Assembly: GCA_022885665.1 (NCBI GenBank)
Contig: JAGQDJ010000064.1
Location: forward strand, 62,001-126,000
Source: Triops longicaudatus
Lineage: Eukaryota; Arthropoda; Branchiopoda; Notostraca; Triopsidae
Length of the DNA stretch: 64,000 nucleotides
Direction: 5' to 3'
This document shows positions 14,401 through 26,400 of this stretch, piece by piece. The position numbers and the translations under genes are program-made. The notes beneath the pieces were generated by a model, which did no database searches, was not told where the DNA came from, and saw nothing but the letters and a program-made list of their open reading frames with translations. How positions within the stretch are numbered: position 1 is the first letter of the stretch; each line of letters opens with the position of its first letter.

Positions 14401-17400
14401 AATATAATATAACCGAAATGCAATATATAATTTAACTTAGAATGGAAGCTGATCATTTTGACTATTTGACCAGTTTTGACAACAAAAAACTGCTCGCATC
14501 TTAGTGTGTACAAATGCTTTTATGATTTTACTCGTTTTATTTCTTCTTTAAAAAATCAGCCAACAAGTGACCGTAAAGCTTAAATTATATTCTCAAAAAT
14601 ACAGTGAACAATATTATTACATTTATTTTGCAATTTCGCCTGTTTGCGAGGTAAGCAGCTTTGATGATGCTGTCAAAATGAAGGGTGACTCAAACATATA
14701 CTAAAAAGTTATTATTTTGGAAAAGTTGTCTCTATTTTTTCACGAAAAAAAAAAACATTTAAATAGAGCTTTACTTTGGACAGTTATATAAAGCAGAGTT
14801 TCTAAACAGCAAAACGATTAAAAAAAATAATCACGCATTTATATAAAGCGAAACACAAAATACAGGTCCATGCTACAACTTGGGAAAATTTCAGCGTTGT
14901 TAGCTTATAGGAAACACAAATTTTCGCATACTAGTACCAAAACCTATCCGGTTCGTTAACTTCGGTGCGAATGGTTTCTTCATTTCATCTTGGGTTTTAT
15001 AGAGGGGAGTTCTAGGCCCTGGAGAGGACAAGTTGTGACGTGCAAAGAAACTTGACGAGTTCCTTTTTGTGGTTGGGGTTCTGTAGTTTTGAGGACGGGA
15101 TACGGGAATCTAGCATTACAATACAGTATCCCCAAACCAAACCCTATACTCATTCTCCACCGTCTAGCCAGTTTGGGCACTCAGTTGGCTCCTTGGTGGC
15201 TCCAGAGTCGGTTGGTACCCAGAAGTGTTAAACACTTGTGAAGACAGCCAACAATACGTTGTACCATTCTCGCATTGTTTATCTCTTCATTGCCCTTTAA
15301 GCGTAATGTGTCACAAGCTCCACCCTGCCCGCCTTCGTAAAAGAACGCAATCTTGCGGTTCTTATCACTACGCCACTTTTATCGCTGGACCAAGCACTCT
15401 ATTGTAGCGAACAATCAATTTCCAGTTTCAGTGTCCTCCGAAATTCAAACGCTTTTGCAGGTGGTTTCTTTTCATTAGAAAGATAACATTGGCCAACGTC
15501 GAAGGGCTTTTGTGCTCTGGGAGTGAAGAAAAGTGCGTAGCACCTGTTGGTCTTTGCGTTTGCACGTCCGCGTCCCAGGTTTGGGCGAACGGACTTAAAA
15601 CGTGGGTTGTTCCTTATTCCCAAACGTCTCTGCAGGTGTGTGTGTGTGTGAGTACGAATGTGTGAGTGTGATGGTTGGTGATGGTCAAGTGACCCCTGAG
15701 GGTGCATCAACCCGAGGTAGACATTTTAAGTCCGGGGCTACTGTGAAAGCTTTGGGTAAGAGTAATAAAGACAAGGTCGGAGCCGAAAGATTGTTGGGCA
15801 AGAGAGGGTAATGTCTCAAGGTGGATGCTGACCAGGGATTTGGTGGAATAAGCACCGAACCGCAATGACCTCTTTCTTGTACGGAATGCATGGAAGCAGA
15901 CCTGGCGAGGTTAAGCCGACGAAGAACGTGGTGGAGATTTGCTAGGATTAATGAATAATGCAATGAAGAAAATCGGAAGAGTGGAGATTTGAATTTTCCG
16001 TGAAAACAGAAGAAAAGCCAAGGACATAATTTTGGAGGAAAAATAGGAGACCTAGTATTTGTGTGCGAAATGGCGAGTTCGCGAAGGGACAAACCATGTG
16101 TGACTGAAAGAGAGGAGACGTGGAAAAGGAATGAAGAGAAGCAACGGCAGATGAAAGCTATTGAAGGAGAAAGCGAGCGAAGTCGCAAAACTCGATTGGC
16201 GAAAAGTGCAATCCGACGTGTTCCGAGCTTTTTGCATGACAAATTGCCGAAAGAGCAACCGAGCGTAGAAAGTTACTCGCGGAATTTGAAAAGGGAGGAA
16301 GAAACAAAAAAGGGCGGGAATGATGTATCACGAATGACGGCGTCCGAGACGTCGTTACTCCACAATAAAGAGCAGCGACGCCGGACACGCGCCGTCAGTG
16401 TAACGCACGCGAAACCACGCCGAAATTCAACTTTTTACGTCCGTTTGGCACAATTTGCTAAGCAGTCGGATACTTCCGGCTGTGAGTCAGGTACCTTTGA
16501 ATTTTTTTTATGCTAAAAGGAGTAGAGAAGAAAAAGAAAATAAGAGCTTGAGAGGGATGCTGACATCTTATCTCCACTTCTTTTCGAAAAGGGCAGCACA
16601 GAGTTCAGTGTCGAAAAGAGGTTCTTTTACGTGGGCGGTGCCCGTGGGAGATTTTGATGGATACAAGAAAGAACGTTATGAGACTTGTGGAGGTTGAAGG
16701 AACGAAAGTTCCTGAGGCTTTTTGATGAAATTTAGTTATCAAGTAAAGTAATATGACATCCAGATTCCGAAAGTCAAACGAAGCTTGTTAACTTACCTTA
16801 CTTTTATTCTTGGTTTAGTTTTTCGTTTAAGTTTCAGCATTACATTTTGGGTTTCCGGAGTATAGTTTTAACGACGGAGAGAAAAATTTTGTGGAGTTTC
16901 GTACCTTAAGCCAACACAATTATATTTTTAGTCTTCTAGGGCCAAAAGCTTCGGTATAACTTATTGGAATAATTGAGGACTTATGGGAATTTATTGCGAT
17001 AATACTTTATGCGTAACAAATTATCTAAGATTTTAAATTCAAAATCGTCCAGGATTCACCCATTTGATCTGATCAGTTGAATGTTCACTGATTTGTTGGA
17101 CATTTTCGACATAATTTTTGCCGTAAAACATGTGGTCAAACGCAATTAGAACGATTGATTTTAAGCATTCTAAAACCAAATTCATTCTTCCAACTGCGTA
17201 CTAATTAAGTTAGACTCATGTTTCTCAAAAAACTAATTGGATTACCTGTGTCTTACGGCACACTGGATTAGAGTACCCGCGTTTTTATTGACCATCCAGA
17301 ACACCTGTTACGTAGCTTGCAGGGATTTTAAGTACATTTTTTGACAACCCCCCAAACTCTTACATATTTTGTAAGCCTTTGTGCTTGAGAACTTTTTCAT

Positions 17401-20400
17401 ATTTTTTTCTCCCTCATATAATGTGCTCATATAGGCACACATAAGAACTTCCGCGTTTTTTATGGCTCGTTTTTCCGAGTGGTGGGAAGGAGTGTCCTGA
17501 GATTGAAGGCTCGGCATAACGCGTACGATTGGAAGTCCATATTTGAAAACGGCTTCAAGGTTCAGGGCCAATTGCTTTAAGAGTGGCGTTACCTTAAAGA
17601 AAAGGAGAGAGAAAACAAGTTAGTACAAACATCCTGTGAGCCGCCAGTTTCTGTAAGGATCTCAAATTCGCAACTTGTAAACTTCATTAAACATGCATTG
17701 CATGTCACGGAAGCTTCTTATGGAGTAGTTCTGAAAAGATTTTTTATTCATCCCTTCCCCCTCCCAAACAAGAAAAAAATCTTTACACTCCTCTGCAAAT
17801 AACTTCATTTGCAAGTCTAAGACCCACGTGTATTACCTCTTGAAAGGTTATTACAAAGAATCCCCTGTTGTTAATTTTTGCCGGTTCGTTGGACGAAGGG
17901 GCAGAAAGTTATTTTGGTTGTTTACTTAATGGATTCTTACTTTCCACGGGAAAAAGGACAAAAGAAAGACAAATTTGCAAGAATCTTATCTTCAGCAAGG
18001 ATCTTGATCTTATTTACTCGCTATGATACTTTTGCCTTTTTAGGAGAAAAATGTGGCGATTTTACTTCGGTTTGCTTAGCTGGGAGGAGGGCTGCACAAA
18101 AGTTAAAGCAAGCGCGTTGTAAAAGGCAAAAACAATTTTTACTGGGCTTTTACATTGTTGACAAGACTGAATGACTTCAAATTGTTGAGGACCAAGTTAG
18201 GGAAGGGAAACAGGGTCAGCCAAGGAGAAGAAGAGTGTTTCGGTGCATTTGTAAAGCAAAAAAGAATTTGCTTTCTAAATGGGGGGATTTAAAAGAAGAA
18301 GCGGCAAGCTTGGAAACAAAAACCAAACGGAAAGATTAAAAACAAAAAGAAGTTACATTTGATCGCTTGGAGCGTATTACGCCGCACGCCGATGTTATCT
18401 CCTTGTTGCTAAAGAATCTTTGAACTCGATAGCTTTTCGTTGGGGTCTTAGGTAGAGCGAGAGAAGGTGAGATGAGGCTTGAAGTAAGGTCTTTTCACTG
18501 ACGTGATTGTGTGTATGTGATGCTACATACCTGTAAGGCTATTAGATGAGCTACCTTGAAGTATGGGATAGATGTTCCGGCCCTCCCCAGAGTTCCCAGC
18601 AACGAAAAACGTCCGTCATTCAGTATGTTAACCGTCGCTTGAGAAAGACGTTACAACCATAAGTGGCCCAGCTTTGGATTCAAGTTTTCTCTAAAAACTT
18701 GCCAATAATTGGCTTGAACAGTTGAGTGAGATGTTGGGCGAACGTTTTTGCCCTCGGCGAAAAAGCGAACGTTTCTGCTTCTTGTTGAAGTTCATAAAAA
18801 GTGATGCAAAAAACGAATAATGTTTTGAACTCCTGTAACGGTCCGTTTAGTGAAGTTCAAAGCGTTCGTTGAGCGTTTGTCTTGAGAAAGTGGTTAGTGT
18901 CCTATTTTGTGACTACAAACTAGACGAAACAATTTCAATCAATTTTGAACATTTTGTGTGACGTGCCGTGAATATACAGAAAGAAAACGGATGTTTGGCT
19001 CGTGTAAATGGCGAAACAAATAAGAAATACGTCTTGCAGTTCGCAACATTTCTATAAAGCTTAAATAATCTTAAACGAAGAGGAAAAATAGGTTGAAGTT
19101 TCAAAACACTTAGTATGGTTAAAATTTTCTGTACACGGTTGAATACGTGGTCAGACTTGCTGAGAAAAACTATCGTCTGTGTGAAGTGAGAACAAGATGA
19201 TGATGGTCAATTTGCTTGTTTGCTTGAGTGATTGAGAAAATAGCCTTTATTTTGTATTGAGGGTGTGAATATTACGAGAGAAATGTTGGTCACTGCCAAG
19301 AAATACCCCGATTTACGACCGTCCTGAATCACCTACCTGAATAAGAACGTGTTCGCAGGCTACGGTACCTGATTTTCATTGATCATTGAATCAATCTTCC
19401 TCCTACTGCGCCCAAACCAGAACTAAAACAATATAAACAATGAGGCTGCGTTTGCTGTCGCCGTCACGGCCTAGAATTAAAGCCACCACCTTTAGGAAAT
19501 CCTGCTTGTCTAACGTGCTATCATACCCACATCTCGGTAAATATTTTGATCTTTAATTTCGAACACAAATAACGTGTAGGATACTAGATCCTCGACTTAC
19601 GCGTACTCTGAACCGTGCTGTCTCCCACCACTGTTCCTATACGCGGTGTCTTATGCATACATCTTATTTTTTAAGTATTTTTTCCTCCTGGTTATCATTT
19701 AGCCTATAACGGCGGGTCCTTTGAGTGTAAAGCGGAGTATTTTCTATGAGTATTGCAGGATTTCCGATTCATTTTATGCTAATTAAGGCTGTCTTGAAAG
19801 ATTATGAAAGGTTTATGATATACAGAGCGTAGTTGGTACGTTGCCCATTTCACAACTCGTTGAGCTCGTGACAAGATTCTAATGAGATTTCCATCTCCGT
19901 GGCTCCTCAGAATTTGCGAAAAGGCAGAAATTACATTAGGTAGGGAAAAGGGAGAGAGAGAAAAGGGGCGGCAATGACGGAGGACTATCGGATTCCTTGG
20001 GTAGAGAAAGCTTTAGGGAAAAGGGGGGGAGCATTGTTGCGGGGACAATAGAGGCATTATTGTCAAAGGAATGCGTGGTTGGTACTTTTTCTTAATAATT
20101 TTGTATTGGGGAGCATTACGAAACCTAAGCCTCTCTGGGAGACGATTGATAGAATTGGTTTGACCTGAAATGGACCTCGGATGCGCAATACGCTTGCCAA
20201 AAATGCGGCTAGATGGCATAAGCCTGTTCGGGTGCAGAGTAAGAAACTAAAGAATGCTAATATAACCTGGCTAATTGGTCAGTTTCTTAGCTAATCCGAA
20301 AAGAATGAGAGAATGGTTTATCTTTGATTTATTTCTTTGAAGTCGTTTGTTGGAGACCTTTAAGATGCTTTCAGTTTCATTTTAGTTACAAAGTGAATTA

Positions 20401-23400
20401 GGGTCACGTGCCTTGCCCCCTTGATTACACCCCGAGACCTCATAATCTAGATTCAAAGTTTGTGAAGGCTAAATCGATTGAGCATAATTACTGCATCGTG
20501 CTTTTGATGTTATTGTCCTTTTCGGGATCGAGAGCAATTTTGAGGAATTACACACATGGACGCAATACAACAATGTTAGGAATATTTGTGTTGTGACAAA
20601 CATTTTAAAATTTAGACCTCAGATTTCTGTACTCCTATTTATCTGTAAGCTTGCAACGGGTGCATTATTATCTTCGTGTGTCTTAATTCTTTGTAGTGCT
20701 ACTTTGTGTCGATCTTGTACTTATTGAAGAATACTGTATCGGGCTACAGATGTGTAAATGTGCTGAAGAAGGACAGATTGCGTTTCAGTAAGCAAGAGAC
20801 ATAATCATTCTTTTACTGTCAAACTCAAAACTCCAAGAAATGAGTATCCTAATAAGAGTGTTCTTCGAAGCACTGACAGGTCTGCCAACTATTATTAACT
20901 CAGACATGTTTCTCATTTCAGGAAAGAATATTTCAAACACCCATTAGCGGACGGTAGTAAAATGTCTGCCCGGTTGCATGCAAATAGTCTTTAACATTGG
21001 ACCGTGAGCCATATTTGGTACTTAGTTTCGAAACCTGCATCAGTAATGTATTTGCGAAATAGGACAGCTTTGACAGTTTTTCAAAAATGTCGCGTGCTCA
21101 TGGCTTAAAATTGACTAATCAATAAGTAAATGAGACTTATTGCTTCAGTTATCAGACCATTATAGTACTGTGAACTTCGGCAATCAGTGTACTTCTAAAC
21201 CATAAAGGAATGGCTTTTACTCAAGGATCAGCAGTAGGATGAGCTTATTCAAAGTATCCATCATGCAAATTAATGTTAACATTTAATAAAGCTAAGCTTG
21301 GTCTTCGTCAAGGTAAATAGACGTTGATATGATAACTTGAACCACAAAAACAACTTGTCGTGCGCTCGGAAAGGGAAAGTTGCTACCCACAATGATAATA
21401 GTTGCATAAATGAGGCTAGGAAGCTTCAGGATACTTTCTACCTTTTTCGTGTTTAAAAGTTAACTAGCTCCTAATAGAGCTTAATGAAGCTTACGCATGT
21501 GAACTCGTAGTACAAAAGGAAAAAAAATACATACGCTATAGGCAGCAATGACATGAATAATCTTTTGCAGAGAAAATTTTTCATAAGGCTTGTTTCCTTT
21601 TTGGTTTCTCAATTTTCTTGCACCGTTTTCTCAGTTTTCATGCATCCTCCTTTCGAAGCTCTGCAAAATTCCTGTTTTCTATTTAAGCAAATTACTCCAA
21701 CGTGTTCGCCTGAAAAGAAAACGGCATCGGTAATGTTTTGCCTTAAATCACATTTTAATTATCTTTATTTAAAATTACTGTACATTTGATATACTGAATT
21801 TACTTAATTTGTTTTTGCAACATTCAACTGATGCCCTTAAGCGCGTTTTCTTTTTCAAAGCTTCTCTGTTTTAATAATTTTATGAATGTTACGCACTTTC
21901 AAATTGTCGGTTTGTCGCCTAAAGCTAGGCACACATCTAAGACAAAGGTAGAAAACGGAAGACAAAGACGATTGGAAAACATGGGCAAATGTGGCATAGT
22001 AAAAGACACAAATAAAAGACAAGCGGTAGTTCAAATTCGTACTAAAAAGCATTCCGATTGTGGGATTGTGTAAGGAAAAGAATAAGAACAGGTGAAAATA
22101 AGTTATTACAATCTTTGCGTTGTCTGTGAATATAATACCCTTATTTCTCCCTAAAATATGTGAAAGGAGTTGAGATTGCGGGCAAAGACTTTAATTTGAT
22201 TTTGATACTTTCAGTATCAGTTATTAAAAAATATAAGCAGCAATTATAAACAATAGCTGACAAGACATGGAACACATAAAAAACGTTCAAAATTAAGGTA
22301 CACGAAAGAGAGTTCAGTATGGATAATAGACTTAGCAAGTTAGAAAGTAGTACCATCAACAGGATATTGTAAAACGTAAGCCTGTTACAAAAATATGAAA
22401 AGTTGTGTCAAGAGTCCCTCACAGAATACCCAGCCTATCTGACGCCACTTTTCAACCCGATCTTATTCGAAAACGGCGGGAAATACGAAACATTTCGTTG
22501 GATAATAATGCAATGCGAAATATTTCTTATCACACTATAAACATGGGTATGTCTTTATGTAGAGAGGCAACATGGATTTCAAGCGTCAAAATTATAAGTG
22601 ATGCCGAAAATCAGAGAAGATCTTTTAGAAGACAGAAAGTTCTGTCTTCCAAATTTCCGCTTCTCGAAAACCTAACCCTCAGTGAAAAATGGATGTACCT
22701 CTTTGACTTTGAAGACGAAAAACACCTCGCCTGCTGATGTGAACGTATTTTTTCGTCTTTCTGCCCTTACGATATTTCTGAAAACCACCCAGCGGGTAAA
22801 AGAGGAGAGTTTTAGCATGTTTTCAATCACGTTTTCTGTTTTTCGTTTTAGATGTGTACCTAGCTTAAGGTGATCATGTATTCACAAGTCCCACTCCAGT
22901 ATATCGAAAACGTTTAAGCTTTCTAATAGACCCATACCTTTTGTGCATTTCCATAGTCCATCAGAACATTAAAAAATCATACAGAACATTTTAACCAAAT
23001 GTTTGCTCTTACCCAAATTTTGATTGTATTTATAAATTGTTCACTTGCCCTTTGGGTTTACTAGATTAGAAATAATGTCTCTAGGAATTTTTCGGTAGGT
23101 AACAAAGGGGAGCTGCCCAGCTCTCTTTTTAACCCCTCCCCCCATTCGTTCTCCCCCTTTATCCCTCCTTTTGAAAACGACGGAATTGTGCGGTTGCCTA
23201 TAGCGACCAAACGGCTTTCCAAATCGTAACACAACATGTTTCGGACGCCTTGACTCTCATGTGTTCATTGTTGCTTGTAACTTTTCTAACTACTGTCCAG
23301 TGATAGGAGTGTAGTTAGTTTTCTCAGGTAAAACCGTTATATTTCCTTCTCAACGAGGCTGTTGATCTCCTTTCTTTTGGTTCGTATGTTGTATAAGAGG

Positions 23401-26400
23401 AAGACTTCCGTGTTGGAATCTAGGATATAAATGAGGACTTGATGAGTTCTTTGCACAAGACAGTGAGTTATCACCCCTGCGGCTTCGTGATTGCTCTTAA
23501 GGCGAGTGAAAAATTAAAGGTGTGGTGTTATTTATTGCGGAATGAACGGAAGGGAACAGTCAATGGTTGGAGACGCTTGATCTTTGGCGCGCTTCTTTGA
23601 GGTGGTGTAAATATAACTCAGGATGAGATCTTTCAAAGTGTCAATGTTATGTGTTAGAATGTTAGAACAATGAATCGTTTCCTTTTTCTAAGCTTCCTTC
23701 AATGGCGTTAGAGGAAGGTGAAACAAAGAAGAGAGGAAGCCGGCAAGTGGTGATTCGGAAAGAAAAGAAGATAAAGGTTGGACGTGGTTTGCTTACGATC
23801 ACCCGAAAAACGATTCCAAGGGCGAATGTCAACGTTACACTGCACAAAGTAGAACAGCGAAGAAAAGAAAGAAGACAGGGCGTACCGCTGAAGGCAGAAG
23901 AGGGGGGGGGGTGAATCTCGAAAGGTCTTAGATAAAGGACCATACATATGTTGTGTTCCTTGCCTCTCCACTTTCTCCCGTTTTGCATATAAAATTTCAC
24001 AAGAAAAGTAAGATGGTGGGCGAGTTTCTGGAGGAAAGACACGTGGAAGGTTAAAGAGGAACAATGTTGCTCTTGAAGGCGAGTTGCTAAAATACTGTGC
24101 GGTTGCTCAGAAACTTTTGTTCAACTTGAGAGCTCTTTGTGTTGAAATCCTTATTTATATTGTTGTTGTTGTTGCTTTTTTTAAATAGATACTTCTTATG
24201 AGAAAGCGTGCGGAGAAAGAAGAGGAAGTGCGCCAGTAACGCCAGTGCTCTCCGGACCGATGGCGCGAAATAGCGTCGAGTCCACTCCTTCCAGATTCGC
24301 GGTAAGCAAGGCAATTTTTAATTGGTTGGAAATACTTGGGATACGACCGTTGTTAAAATTGTGGTAACCAAGTAGACACTTTTTTATATATAACTATCCG
24401 TGAATTATCGAAAGCAACGGAAAATTGACTTCTATTTATTTAAGTTTTCAAGCAATAAATAAATTTACATCTCAAACTACCAATTGTTTCGTCTAAAAAG
24501 CATTGCTTTCCGTCAGTTCCTTAGACAGTTTCCAACTTAAGCAAAACGCTGGGTAGTAACTACTAAGTCGCAGTAGTCTGTGTTTAAAAAGTTAAGGAAG
24601 TACATTTGTAGACCAATTTTTTCATATTTAAAAAATGAACCCACAACTCTGTATTTGTCTCTTGACGTTGATGGAGGTGGCTAACTTGCTTTAGATTGGG
24701 GTTTAAGATAGATCTTGTTCATAAATTAAGAAAAGAAATATTAATCAGGGAAATTTTCGTTCTGTTTTAGTAGATTATGTCTGTGATTAAAGAACGCATG
24801 TTTCATGCGTATTGGGTAGCAAGCAAAACTTTACAAAAGCCAGAGAGAGGGGGCTTTGAATGCCTTAAGTTCCGCTTCTTCGTTGCAGGAAAGGGAACTT
24901 GGAACAATGGAGAGTACGTAGGACTCTTGAACGATCCGTTATCCAGTTTAGTAAGGGAAATTAAAGACTTGAACCAAAGAAGTTACAAGCTACACGGAAC
25001 TTTTGAAAACTACAGCGTCTACAGAACTAATCTTAGTTTTGTTCGAAATGAACTCTATCTTTTCCGTAATCACTATTATCTCAAGTCCTTTAACTAAAAT
25101 GAAACATAGCTTCTATGCAGAGTGTTTATAATTAAATTAAATTATGCCGGAAGGATCAAAAAGGCAAGCAAAATGTTTCCTGAATTCTTGCTCCACTTAA
25201 CGTTGTATGCACAATTCAGTTTATTGAAGGAAAGGTTCAACCAAATCTGTAAACTAAATTTCGTAAGCATTTAAAATTCTCTTTCAGCCCTGTCCGTTTT
25301 AAAGTGCACTGTAAGAATGAGAAACGCAGTCATAAACCTTGAATAAGAGGCAAGCTGAACTCTGAACTCCGTCTGATACCCACTTAAAAGATCCTTTACA
25401 AATCGTTAGCGAACGCTCATTAGCTTAACGAGGACTCGCTTAATTAGCCCACACAAAACGGGTCAGTTTCGTCATCATTTTTTTTTTTGGTTGATACTTA
25501 CTCTAACCTTTCAAAAAGCTTCTTGGGGAGCAAGTTGGGGCTTATATACTTTCCCTGAAGCGCACTTGAGAATATTGCACAAAACTCCTGAGCTTCTTGC
25601 GGTATCCGCTAAACAAAACATGAACCATCGGTTTGATCAGATCAGATCTTTTGTAAATATTTTTTTATTCAAACACAAGCCTTTCTTCGAAAGTGTATAC
25701 AAAATTCATAAATTACACCAAAAAGTTCAACATTCAAAGCAAATGTGTTTAGAAAAAAAATAAAGTGAAATACTGCATAAGACAAAAGGTGTAGAAACTT
25801 TGACAAGTTGGTGTAGATTACGTTTTTACGTTTTAGGAAAATGGAAAGAAATAAAAACAAACAAACGCGAAACTTATAGCAGAAAGTGAAATGACTAAAT
25901 AAAGCCCCAAAATTGTCCTTCGCAATTGTGATGTGTTCCAGTAAATAAAAGGACCAATTAAATCAAGGAAATTTAATTTATTGCAAAAAGTACGATGACC
26001 CTCCCTTCTCACTTTAGCATACGCAAACTTCAACATGCGTGCAAAGTTCTGGTCTTACTTTTCAACTTTCGGGTTGAGATGGTTAAAAGTCAAGAGTAAC
26101 TCGAAAGAAACAAAGTCGTAAATAGTAAATCAAAATTTTGAACCCCAACACAGTTTATTTTCATGAAATTTGGGTTGGGTCCTCCGAGATGAGTTCGTGG
26201 TTCCTGGTACTTCGTAACCGACAAGTTCCGGCTGATTTGCATACCCAAGAAAACTTGCTGCCAACTCATGCTCCCTTTTTCTGTCCGTCTTCGCTTAGTT
26301 TTAACTCTACCTACGTGAAACTTTCTTACACAACCCCATATAGCCCGTAGTGCATACATTCTCGGTGAACATCATCATGCCAGCGAAGGCTCCTTGCCCA

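Noticed and set aside
15685..16242. 185-codon frame on the - strand
   Set aside because: It is antisense to first exon 1b, is Phe/Ser/Leu-rich as expected for the complement of a Lys/Glu-rich exon, and has no domain.
23702..23914. Purine-rich frame as a further RasGAP first exon
   Set aside because: The only donor near its end leaves phase 2, which does not fit the next acceptor at 24189; composition is low complexity.
24777..25097. 106-codon frame in RasGAP intron 2
   Set aside because: No domain, no splice sites of use, composition like the surrounding intron.
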